Shown: positions 27,571-35,849 of the stretch, piece by piece | Layout of the letters: the number at the start of each line of letters is the position of its first letter | Numbering within the stretch: position 1 is the stretch's first letter | Assembly: GCA_017631885.1 (NCBI GenBank) | Contig: JAGBSH010000029.1 | Coordinates: 22,704 to 86,703 of the forward strand | DNA from: Fibrobacteraceae bacterium | GTDB taxonomy: Bacteria > Fibrobacterota > Fibrobacteria > Fibrobacterales > Fibrobacteraceae | Direction of reading: 5' to 3' | Length of the DNA: 64,000 nt | The notes under the pieces: generated by a model | The model's input: only the letters and a program-made list of their open reading frames with translations | Databases searched by the model: none | What the model was told of the DNA's origin: nothing | Translations under genes and position numbers: made by a program

Positions 27571-29118
27571 ATGAAAATTATGAAAAATCACAAAAACCTT
27601 AAGAAACCTTTTACAAGACAGCTTCTCTTTTTTATGGCTTTCTTGTTTCTTTTTTCATTTGTCATTGCAGACCCTCCAAGCAATTTTAGCGGTTGGGAAT
27701 TAGTATTTGAAGACAATTTTGATGGTTCTTCTTTAGACAAGTCCAAATGGAATCCAACATATAACTGGGGGCACACGCACAACCACCGCGCTTACTGTGT
27801 AGAAGAAAACGTAAGTGTCAAAGATGGAAAACTTATTATAAAAGGCGAAAACAAACGCCACCCCGACGCTCCTGCAACAACAACAAGTGGCGGCGAAACT
27901 CATTCTCTTGATTACACAAGTGGCGCCATTGACACTAGAGGGAAATTTGAATTCAAATATGGCTATATCGAAGGGCGTTTCAAAGCACCATGGCAACTAG
28001 GAACATGGCCAGCTTTTTGGACATTACAAGATGGCTGGCCTCCAGAAATTGATATTCTTGAAATTCCTGCTTCTCGTTACCAACACCACTATTATTTGCA
28101 TTACACAGACCCAAGCTGGTATAATGAACATGGCTCTGCCTGGGATCATGAGAAATCTTTTGGCGGTCATAAAGACGATAACGTAGACCGTTCCGCAGAC
28201 TTTCACACTTATGCTGTAGAATGGGACGAAAGCAACTTGAACTTTTATTTTGACGATAAAAAATTTGCAAGTTATAATCGCCCGACAGAAATCAAACAAC
28301 TAGATAAACAATACATCATTATCAATTTAGCTATTGGTGGTTGGGCAGGCAACGACATAGAAGTTACTGCAGAAAACCCCGCTTATTACGAAGCCGATTG
28401 GGTTCGTGTGTGGCAAGCAAAGCCAGCAAAACCAGACACAGTCCGCATTATGTCAATGAATTTTGGTTCATGCATGGTAAAAACTGAAGAATCAACTCTT
28501 GCACTAGGTGATTGTAATGGAGAAAACGCCATAGCCATTATCACACAATTATCTTCTAGTTCATTTCGCATAAATTTTGGAGATGTTGTTTTAGAAATTC
28601 CAAACGAAAAAACAGATGCTGGATTAGATGCCGGCTTGTATAATTGGAATGGTGGCAATCATCAAAAAGTCGTAATTGAAAAACAAGATGGTTATGACGG
28701 CTCTGTTGTCCGTATGAAAATGCAACATAGTAACATGTATTTACGAGCAACAACTGATGGCGAACGCGTTATACAAAGTTGGAATGACGATTGGACCTGG
28801 AATCAAATGTGGCGATTACTTGAACCTACTAACGATTCTTTGAAAGAAGATTCTTCTACTAGCAATTCAAAACTTGGAAACATTTCAAATACCTACGAAA
28901 CGTCTATACACCAAGCCGGAGAAAATCTATTTATAGAACTCGGTAGCCATTTCGTTAACGGCGCCACCATACGTATTCTTGATTTACATGGCCGTGAAAT
29001 AATACAACGTCAAACTTCTCATTCAATGGTTTTTGATATACGCCCACTTTCTAGCGGCATTTACCATATACTACTGAGCGATGGCAAACAAAAAATTCTA
29101 AAACGTTTCCGTAAATAA
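27571..29118 (+). CDS. Secreted family 16 glycoside hydrolase with type IX-like C-terminal sorting domain
   Basis: A signal peptide (hydrophobic 17-33, ending VIADPPS) precedes a GH16 jelly-roll domain (about 40-285). The catalytic signature is E-I-D-I-L-E (Glu159 nucleophile, Asp161, Glu164 acid/base), with WPAFWTLQDGWPP before it and IIINLAIGGWAGND after. The EIDILE form is typical of beta-1,3(4)-glucanases and laminarinases. A beta-trefoil-like module follows (about 295-420). The last 75 residues (GATIRILDLHGREIIQR ... LSSGIYHILLSDGKQKILKR) resemble a T9SS sorting domain. It is 43 bp after the DUF4832 lipoprotein gene, probably an operon. Confidence 0.92.
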   Translation: MKIMKNHKNLKKPFTRQLLFFMAFLFLFSFVIADPPSNFSGWELVFEDNFDGSSLDKSKWNPTYNWGHTHNHRAYCVEENVSVKDGKLIIKGENKRHPDAPATTTSGGETHSLDYTSGAIDTRGKFEFKYGYIEGRFKAPWQLGTWPAFWTLQDGWPPEIDILEIPASRYQHHYYLHYTDPSWYNEHGSAWDHEKSFGGHKDDNVDRSADFHTYAVEWDESNLNFYFDDKKFASYNRPTEIKQLDKQYIIINLAIGGWAGNDIEVTAENPAYYEADWVRVWQAKPAKPDTVRIMSMNFGSCMVKTEESTLALGDCNGENAIAIITQLSSSSFRINFGDVVLEIPNEKTDAGLDAGLYNWNGGNHQKVVIEKQDGYDGSVVRMKMQHSNMYLRATTDGERVIQSWNDDWTWNQMWRLLEPTNDSLKEDSSTSNSKLGNISNTYETSIHQAGENLFIELGSHFVNGATIRILDLHGREIIQRQTSHSMVFDIRPLSSGIYHILLSDGKQKILKRFRK

Positions 29119-29135
29119 ACCTGATTTATTTACGG
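29109..29135. terminator. Hairpin spanning the convergent GH16 and sbcC stops
   Basis: Perfect 11-bp inverted repeat CCGTAAATAAA / TTTATTTACGG with a 5-base loop. The arms contain the last codons and stops of both genes, which end in the same CGT AAA TAA. No T run follows, so termination by it is uncertain. Confidence 0.55.
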
Positions 29136-32100
29136 CTAACGCCAGGGCCTTTTATTATACTATGCCCATGCCCAGCTGAGTCTAATTCCAGTTTTTGGTT
29201 AATACTATCAATAACTGATTCCACATGAGTGATAATGCCTAGCATTTTCCCTTCGCGTTGTTGCGCTCTAAGACAAGTCATTACATCTTCAAGAATATCA
29301 TTGTCTAAAGTTCCAAAGCCTTCATCCATAAACAAAGACTCCACCCGAACATTACGACTTGCAAAATCAGCAATACCTAATGCAAGTGAAAGACTAACTA
29401 AAAATTTTTCTCCGCCCGACAAATTGGATATGATGCGAGGCTTATCAAATTCTGCATCTTCAATTTCAAAATTCAAATTGCCTTTTGCAACAAGCCTAAA
29501 CCTATCTTTTACAATTTGCAAATGTTTATTTGCTAATTTAAGCAAAGATTTAAAAGTAAGACCTTGCACAAAAGTGGCAAAATCGCTACCATCTTTAACG
29601 CCAAACCAATCTCCCATTGTATTCCAGCGATTCAATTCTGCTTGCTTTTTATCTAACTCATCTTTTACTTTTTGCAATTCACTTGCTTTTTCTTTATAAA
29701 CTTTTATCCGTTCACGAAGAGCACCAGAAGATTCTTTCAATATTCCAAGCTCTTGATTTGCCTTTTCCTTTTCTTCTTGAAGCATTTGCAAAGGCGTTTC
29801 ATCAGAACGTTCTGCGTTTACTTTTTCGAAATCGTCTTTTGCCGTTTGGTATTTAGTGTTAGCAGAAAGAATTCGTTCATCTACATTTTTCTTTTCATTT
29901 TTTAATTTCCCAAATTCAGATTCTGGCAACAATGCAGCTTTAAACGCAGATTCATCAACAAAACCTTTTGCCTTTATTGCCTTCATGAAATCTTCACCAG
30001 AAATCGCAATAGCATTTGCAATACTCTCAAGTGATTTTTCAAGAGATTCTATTTTTGTTTTCAATTCATTACAATTATTTTCTGCCAAACGGCACTCTTT
30101 ATCGGCCTTTTCAAACGCTGCTAAAGCCTGAGATTTCTTTTCATTTGCAGCCTTTGAAACGTTTTCAACATCTTCTTTGCCAAATTTTTCAAACCGCAAT
30201 TGTTGAAGTTCTTCTAAAGCATCAGTAGCTTCTAAAAGCTTTTTTGACTCTATTTCAAAAGAGGATTCTTTATCTTTTAAATTTTGACCATAAGTTTTCT
30301 CGTTATTATAAGCCACATCCAGTTTATTTGAAAAATTTTCAAGCAAAGTTTGGTTTTCATTAAACTTTTCCAAGCGCCTTTTTAAAGATTCTAAAATATC
30401 AAAAGCTTTTTCTAATTCAAACTCTACCCAAGGTTTCAAAAGTAAATTAAGGGTTTCAACGGCACTTGTTTTCTGTTTTAAGATAGACTCTAAATTTTCA
30501 GTTGCTGATTTTTCTGCAAGCGTTGCACTATTCTTTTGAATTTCATACCCAGCAATTTTATTTTCAACTTCTTGAATTTTTTGCTTTAATACATTTATCT
30601 TTTCAGCAACACTACTTACACAAGATTCATCAACCAAACTATTCTTAACCAAAGCACAAGCCGGGTGTTCTTTAGAGCCACAAACCGGGCATTCTTTACC
30701 TTCTTCCAAATACTTCTGGATTATATCTGTAAGAACAAGAATATCATTTTTAAACAATTCATTTTGCTCATTTAACAATTCTTGTTTTTGTCCCAAACTG
30801 ATTTTTAGATTTTCTTCAGCACGTTCAAAATCTTTTGCCGCAATATTTTTCTGTTCATTAGCGCATTTAAAATCAGAATCTAAATTCCCAATATTTTCAA
30901 GAATCATTTCACTTTGAATAAGAATTTCTTTTAAATCAGCATCTTTTGCATTCGCTTGTTGAAACTCTTTTAATGCAGCAACTTGCTTTTCAAATTTCTG
31001 GATATCTTCTTTTATTTTTTGCAAGTTTTCTTTAACAGCATTAAAATCTTTTTCTGCTGTATTTTTCCGATTTTCTAAATCATCTTTCTTGGCTTTTGCA
31101 TTTTTCAAATCTTGATCTAGTTTTCGGACATCATTCCAAAGCGGTTCATTTTTACAAACAAAATCTTCTGCAAAAAACTTTTCTTGTTCTGCTTTTAACT
31201 TTTCTTCACTTGCTATTTTCAAGTTTTCACTTGCCTTTGGAAAATCTTTTTGCAAATTATCTAAATCATTTTTAGTCTTCTTTTCAGAATCACGACACCC
31301 TTGTAATTTTTCAAATAGTAAATGACAAGCATTTGCCTTTTCCGCATTCAAATACAGTGCATTTTTTTCAGCAAAAGCCTCTTGCTCAGTTTTAGCATTT
31401 GCCAATTCTTTTTCAGCCAGATTCAACGCATTCAACGATTTATCCATCAGAGAACGCCAATTAATTCGCTTTTCTAAATCAGTTTTTTTAAGTTCAAGAT
31501 TTTTTTCATTTTCTGTATTTGCAACAAGCTGTTTTTCATCTTCAGCAATTTCTTCTGCTTTAGGCATAGAATCATTTAAAGCATCAAATTTTGTTTGAAC
31601 ATTCTCTTTTACTCTTTTAGCTTCACTTTTATAATCGCCAACTTTTTGCGCAATACGGCGATACTTTTCTGTCCCATTTAATTTTTCAAGAATCCCAGCA
31701 CGTTCTTTTTCATCGCTCTCTAAAAATTTGCTAAACTCCCCTTGAGCAAGCAATATGGAACGACAAAATTGAGAATAATCCAACTCAATAATTTTTGCAT
31801 TAAACTTACCTAATTCCTCATGTGCACCAGTTCCGCCTTCAAACAATTTTTCATTTGGATTTTCTAAGCGAAAAACGCAACCTTGTGCTCTTTGCAAATT
31901 ACCACTTGCTTTATCACGTGCCTTGCGTTGGCTCCATTCAGAAACAAAAACTCCTTTTTTACAAGAATAAGTAATGCGAGCATAACAAGACCCTTTATCA
32001 GAAGTCATAACCGCATTACCATTTCCTCCATCATAAATAACGCCTTGCCTTGGCGTTTTCCCATAAAGGGCAAGCGTAATCACATCTAGAATACTTGTTT

Positions 32101-32233
32101 TCCCAATACCAGTTTTACCGCTAATCACAAAAAGGCTATGATCCGATTCCTGATACGAAGGATCCGTAAAATCAATACACCATTCCCCCGCAAGACTATT
32201 AATATTTTCAAATTCAATTTTTAAAATCTTCAT
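29126..32233 (-). CDS. sbcC: Exonuclease SbcC (Rad50-like ATPase)
   Basis: SMC-like ATPase subunit of the SbcCD nuclease that opens and degrades DNA hairpins and palindromes. N-terminal Walker A in SGKTGIGKTSILD, long coiled coils, a zinc-hook CPVCGSKEHP near the middle (about residue 500), the ABC signature NLSGGEKFLVSLSLAL and Walker B SLFMDEGFGTLD at the C-terminus. ATG 32233 was chosen because it matches the family start (MKILKIEFENINSLAG), follows GAGGGGG and lies one base after the sbcD stop. The gene is longer in coiled coil than the nuclease partner needs but normal for the family (1035 aa). Confidence 0.96.
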   Translation of the reverse strand: MKILKIEFENINSLAGEWCIDFTDPSYQESDHSLFVISGKTGIGKTSILDVITLALYGKTPRQGVIYDGGNGNAVMTSDKGSCYARITYSCKKGVFVSEWSQRKARDKASGNLQRAQGCVFRLENPNEKLFEGGTGAHEELGKFNAKIIELDYSQFCRSILLAQGEFSKFLESDEKERAGILEKLNGTEKYRRIAQKVGDYKSEAKRVKENVQTKFDALNDSMPKAEEIAEDEKQLVANTENEKNLELKKTDLEKRINWRSLMDKSLNALNLAEKELANAKTEQEAFAEKNALYLNAEKANACHLLFEKLQGCRDSEKKTKNDLDNLQKDFPKASENLKIASEEKLKAEQEKFFAEDFVCKNEPLWNDVRKLDQDLKNAKAKKDDLENRKNTAEKDFNAVKENLQKIKEDIQKFEKQVAALKEFQQANAKDADLKEILIQSEMILENIGNLDSDFKCANEQKNIAAKDFERAEENLKISLGQKQELLNEQNELFKNDILVLTDIIQKYLEEGKECPVCGSKEHPACALVKNSLVDESCVSSVAEKINVLKQKIQEVENKIAGYEIQKNSATLAEKSATENLESILKQKTSAVETLNLLLKPWVEFELEKAFDILESLKRRLEKFNENQTLLENFSNKLDVAYNNEKTYGQNLKDKESSFEIESKKLLEATDALEELQQLRFEKFGKEDVENVSKAANEKKSQALAAFEKADKECRLAENNCNELKTKIESLEKSLESIANAIAISGEDFMKAIKAKGFVDESAFKAALLPESEFGKLKNEKKNVDERILSANTKYQTAKDDFEKVNAERSDETPLQMLQEEKEKANQELGILKESSGALRERIKVYKEKASELQKVKDELDKKQAELNRWNTMGDWFGVKDGSDFATFVQGLTFKSLLKLANKHLQIVKDRFRLVAKGNLNFEIEDAEFDKPRIISNLSGGEKFLVSLSLALGIADFASRNVRVESLFMDEGFGTLDNDILEDVMTCLRAQQREGKMLGIITHVESVIDSINQKLELDSAGHGHSIIKGPGVSRK

Positions 32234-32234
32234 A

Positions 32235-33506
32235 TTACACCCCCTCTTTGTTTTCTGTTTCAACTTCTTCAACAACTTTATTAAAAAGAGGCAAATACTC
32301 TTCTAAAATTTTCTGAAGGTCATCATTCATTTCTGTCACACCTTTTTTACTCATTAAAAGGCGTTTAAAAATTTCTTCATCATTCAAAACATCTACCGAA
32401 TCAAGAAAATCATCTGAAAAATCATTGGCAAAAAGAGCAACAGCTCGATTCACTTTTTTACTAACAATTTCAAAAGGAGCATTTTCTAAAACAGACGCAA
32501 GCGACTCATTAATATTTACCCCTGGCGTATAATCGTAAACGATTTCTATTTTCAAAGGTCTATCAAAAGTTTCATTTTTCAACTGGCGTAATTCAGCAAC
32601 AATACTTTCAATAGAACCAGAAATTCGTTTAAAAGCAAAATACTGTGGCGTTTCAATTTTTTCAACAACCGGTTCTTTCCCCTTTTCTAAATCAATCGCT
32701 AAAACATAATGCGGGATATTCACTTCATCAAAACCAAGAACAAATGGCGAACCAGAATAACGCACCTTTGGATTTTTAGCCACCATTGTTGAATAATGAA
32801 TATGGCCAAGCGCCACATAATCAAAGCCCTCTGGAAAAACAGAAACAGGAATTGTCCCTAAATTACCGACAATATCACGCAAACCATGACCTTTCGCATC
32901 TTTCCCTTCATCATTTTCTGGCCTACCTTCTAATTTAGAAGCATACAAATGCCCTGTAGCCACAATCGGAATGTTACGCCCAGCTCGTTTCTTTTCTGCC
33001 GCTTCATAAACAGCACTATACAAACCTTCAAAAGAATTCTTAGCAAAATCTTCTGCTTCATTTGTTCTAAAACGACGAAGTTCCGTTTCACGCACATAAG
33101 GAACAGCCGCACTAATACCAATAACATTCCCAGATTCATCAGTCAATTCTTTAACCAAATCTTCTACAGAACGTTCCCCAAGAGAACCCACCATCTGGAT
33201 ATTAAAAGCTTCTAACAAATCCCGCGGAGCGTCTAGCAAAACGCCAGAATCATGGTTACCGCCAACAAGAACAATATTTTTACAACAAGTATCAAGTAAA
33301 GAAGCCAAAAACTGAAAATACTGCTTACGAGCTTCAACAGAAGGCGTAGCCGTATCAAAAATATCGCCAGAAACAACAAGGCAATCAGCAGACAATTCAA
33401 CAATACGCTCTTTAAGCCATTTCAAAAATTGTTTTGATTCTTCTGTCCTATCCATATCGTGCATGGAATTACCCAAATGCCAATCTGCCGTATGTATCAG
33501 TTTCAT
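32235..33506 (-). CDS. sbcD: Exonuclease SbcD (Mre11-like nuclease)
   Basis: Metallophosphoesterase nuclease subunit that pairs with SbcC. All five phosphoesterase motifs are visible: TADWHLG, VVSGDIFD, VGGNHDSG, TGHLYAS and LGHIHYS. The C-terminal capping and SbcC-binding region is present (about 423 aa). ATG 33506 is preceded by AAGGTG; the further upstream frame is non-coding. Stop and sbcC start are separated by one base, so the two are translationally coupled. Confidence 0.96.
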   Translation of the reverse strand: MKLIHTADWHLGNSMHDMDRTEESKQFLKWLKERIVELSADCLVVSGDIFDTATPSVEARKQYFQFLASLLDTCCKNIVLVGGNHDSGVLLDAPRDLLEAFNIQMVGSLGERSVEDLVKELTDESGNVIGISAAVPYVRETELRRFRTNEAEDFAKNSFEGLYSAVYEAAEKKRAGRNIPIVATGHLYASKLEGRPENDEGKDAKGHGLRDIVGNLGTIPVSVFPEGFDYVALGHIHYSTMVAKNPKVRYSGSPFVLGFDEVNIPHYVLAIDLEKGKEPVVEKIETPQYFAFKRISGSIESIVAELRQLKNETFDRPLKIEIVYDYTPGVNINESLASVLENAPFEIVSKKVNRAVALFANDFSDDFLDSVDVLNDEEIFKRLLMSKKGVTEMNDDLQKILEEYLPLFNKVVEEVETENKEGV

Positions 33507-33592
33507 TTTCACCTTCTTATAAATCTTAAAATAATCACCAAATATAAATATAGCCCCAGCTTTTGACAAAAAATGTCAAAAACAAAAATTCT

Positions 33593-34489
33593 TCACTTTT
33601 TTTTCATTTCAGCAAGAACCATCCCAGCCACAATTGCAAAAGCCCCGACAACACCCAAAAACGTAATGCGTTCAGAAAGCGCAACAACCGCTGTAATAAT
33701 AGTCACTAATGGAATCGCATAAATGTAATTACTCGCCAAAACCGTTCCAAGTTGTTTCAAAACTTTATTCCAAATCAAATAACCAAACAAAGAAGAAAAA
33801 ACCGTCAGACACAAAAAATTAAGACTCACAACTGGTAGAGCAAAATTACTCCAAGGAATCGGAGACTTTTCGACCAACATAATAGGTAGAGAAGTCAGCA
33901 TACCATAAAAGAAAACTTTCCGCGTAATAAAAAGTGTCGAATAAACGCCATTCAACTTTTTAATCACAAGCGAATAAATAGTCCAAACTAACGCCGAACC
34001 AAAAGCCAAAAAATCGCCCAAAGGAGAAACCTTCAAAACAAACTTTCCATTCAAAACCACAAGCACCATGCCCACAAACGTCACAAGACAACCCAAAACC
34101 TGCCGTTTACAAAGGCGTTCCGTTTTATAAATAATCCCGCCAAAAATCATAATCAAAAGCGGATTTGTGCAAACAATCAGCGAAACATTACTCGAAGAAG
34201 AAAGCGTAAGCGCCGTATTCTCTGTCCAAAAATAAAGCGTGCAACCCGTAACCCCACAAACAAACAAAATCAATTCATGCTTAAAATTTTCACACCGAAA
34301 CTTTCGATGACAAGCCAAAAGCAAAATCAAATACGTCACCACAAAACGAAACGTAAAAATCTGCACCGCCGAAAAATCATAGCCCAGCAAAACCTTAGTG
34401 CTAACAAAACTCGTTCCCCAAAACACAATCGTAAAAAGCGCCAAAAGGTGCCAAACAGAACTTCTCGAATTTTGACTAACAATTTTCAT
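33593..34489 (-). CDS. EamA/DMT-superfamily permease
   Basis: About 298 aa with ten hydrophobic helices arranged as two EamA repeats. The first helix contains FWGTSFVSTKVLL; the second repeat starts near GDFLAFGSALVWTIYSLVIK. The final repeat ends ITAVVALSERITFLGVVGAFAIVAGMVL, the usual EamA ending with an acidic residue in the loop. ATG 34489 was chosen because the codons upstream run into a dispersed non-coding repeat. It is not related closely to the other EamA gene at 3940. Substrate unknown. Confidence 0.82.
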   Translation of the reverse strand: MKIVSQNSRSSVWHLLALFTIVFWGTSFVSTKVLLGYDFSAVQIFTFRFVVTYLILLLACHRKFRCENFKHELILFVCGVTGCTLYFWTENTALTLSSSSNVSLIVCTNPLLIMIFGGIIYKTERLCKRQVLGCLVTFVGMVLVVLNGKFVLKVSPLGDFLAFGSALVWTIYSLVIKKLNGVYSTLFITRKVFFYGMLTSLPIMLVEKSPIPWSNFALPVVSLNFLCLTVFSSLFGYLIWNKVLKQLGTVLASNYIYAIPLVTIITAVVALSERITFLGVVGAFAIVAGMVLAEMKKK

Positions 34490-34510
34490 TGCCCAAAAAG
34501 ATAGTAATTC

Positions 34511-34616
34511 GGGCGTTCCCTCGGCTTCGTTACGCACTACGCCAAGGTCGGGCTATACTCGCTACGCTCACCGAGCCTATCGTCTCAGGCCCCAAGGGGT
34601 CACTATCCCTAACGCA
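34511..34616. repeat. Dispersed GGGCGTTCCC-type repeat, copy 2
   Basis: Same module order as the copy at 18776: GGGCGTTCCC, GGTCGGGCTATACTCGC, GCTCACCGAGCCTA and finally CTATCCCTAACGC. It lies immediately upstream of the EamA permease start. The following 34617-34914 stretch is AT-rich and shows no gene. Confidence 0.72.
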
Positions 34617-34914
34617 AAAGGAACAAAAAAACTAGCCTTTGCAAGGCAAAAAATAATATTCGTCTAAAGAAGACTTTTGAATTCCGATTCGTTCTATATT
34701 GCAATCACCTAGAACAGTTCCAGTTAATTTTTTCCCATTGATAATTCCTGGTAGCCTATACTTTTCGCCATAAGCGAACTATTCAAAAAGGAAAATCATC
34801 GTTTTTAATGGTCATGACTGTTTTTTGCGAAATTTTAGACATAGATTGCCTAACGTGTCTAATTTTTGTGATTTTTTAGACATAGACTATCTAGCATACT
34901 TTTTCCTTTTCGGG

Positions 34915-35085
34915 TTATTTATCCTCTACATTTGGCTGATTTATAAACAAGTCTATTAAACGCTGATTGATATAGTAGTTGGTTTTTCCCAACTTTTTCT
35001 TTATTCAACAACCCCATTTTTACCAACTCATCAAGGTATTTTGCCGCAGTAAGGCGATAGACCTCGAGATCACGGACAATATACT
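34915..35085 (-). pseudogene. Fic-family protein, C-terminal winged-helix remnant
   Basis: Minus-strand translation gives VRDLEVYRLTAAKYLDELVK, then MGLLNKEKVGK and, after one frameshift in a G/A run near 34985, TNYYINQRLIDLFINQPN to a stop at 34917-34915. This is the pattern of the helix-turn-helix end of Fic AMPylase-family proteins. The catalytic HPFxxGNG part is absent. Dead fragment. Confidence 0.6.
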
Positions 35086-35089
35086 CAAT

Positions 35090-35275
35090 CTATTTTGCTC
35101 CAAAAGCCGTTCTTGTCAGCCCCCTACCAATTTAACATGCCTACTGCTTGTAGCTTCTTAAGATTTGCTACAATACTCTTGCGCGAAATGCCGATTTTTT
35201 TTAGAAAGTTCATCCAAAGTGACATGCGGATTTTTCTTGATTTTCAACGGCTTTCAAAATCATCATCACTTTATT
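35090..35275 (-). pseudogene. AlbA_2/RecG-like DNA-binding protein, C-terminal remnant
   Basis: Minus-strand frames read VTLDELSKKIGISRKSIVANLKKLQAVGML (given here in two parts: VTLDELSKKIGISRKS and IVANLKKLQAVGML), then after a stop codon GADKNGFW. This matches the winged-helix tail of AlbA_2-domain (RecG-like) regulators, which typically ends L.R.G.DK.GyW. A frameshift and a nonsense codon break it. It ends exactly where the 17-bp site before the XRE gene begins. Confidence 0.55.
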
Positions 35276-35277
35276 TG

Positions 35278-35294
35278 TGCACTATATAGCGTGG
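35278..35294. promoter_or_regulatory. Putative XRE operator, copy 1
   Basis: TGCACTATATAGCGTGG, 55 bp upstream of the XRE start. An identical 17-mer lies upstream of the SRA-like gene. A related half site (GCACTATTTAT) follows at about 35304. TAAAAT right after it could be a -10 element. Confidence 0.6.
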
Positions 35295-35349
35295 TAAAAT
35301 ATTGCACTATTTATATGTTTGAAGAAAACCTATCAATCGCATTTACTAT

Positions 35350-35847
35350 ATGTCTCTTCAACAAAATATTGGCATTGCCTTAAAAGTTCTACGCGCAGAA
35401 AAAGGAATCTCTCAAGAAAAACTTGCCCTTGAAACTGGTATTGGCAGGCGCTACATGAGTGATATTGAAAATGGGCGTAGAAATATTTCTCTTGAAATTA
35501 TTGAGAAACTATCTGATTTTTTTCAGATGAGGCCCAGCGATTTTCTTCTAAAAATTGAAAACGCCATGGTTTCACCTTTAACACTTGATTCTTTAAAAGA
35601 ATACCTTTGCGCAAGAGGCTACGAAGAAACAATTATTCTAGAATCTCCCGATTACCTCTCTGCAATTGTCGGAATCAGTGACGATGCTCGTATTATTTAC
35701 GATTACGAAAAAATGGTAAAATTTCTAATGATCTCTGAAGGTATGGATTACGAGGAAGCGATAGAATTCATTGACTTCAACACACTTGGAGCACTGCCTT
35801 ATATGGGCGAGAAACGGCCAATAATTTTGAATCGAATTGAGGGGTAA
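35350..35847 (+). CDS. XRE-family helix-turn-helix regulator (controller-like)
   Basis: A 165-aa protein. Residues about 9-63 form a Cro/C1 helix-turn-helix (LKVLRAEKGISQEKLALETG, then RRYMSDIENGRRNISLEIIE), close in style to restriction-system controller proteins. The C-terminal 95 residues are acidic and end DFNTLGALPYMGEKRPIILN, a tail seen on regulators that sense or control defence genes. The ATG has no strong ribosome-binding site. It stops 2 bp before the helicase gene, so the two are one transcript. I infer it binds the duplicated 17-mer. Confidence 0.82.
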   Translation: MSLQQNIGIALKVLRAEKGISQEKLALETGIGRRYMSDIENGRRNISLEIIEKLSDFFQMRPSDFLLKIENAMVSPLTLDSLKEYLCARGYEETIILESPDYLSAIVGISDDARIIYDYEKMVKFLMISEGMDYEEAIEFIDFNTLGALPYMGEKRPIILNRIEG

Positions 35848-35849
35848 AT

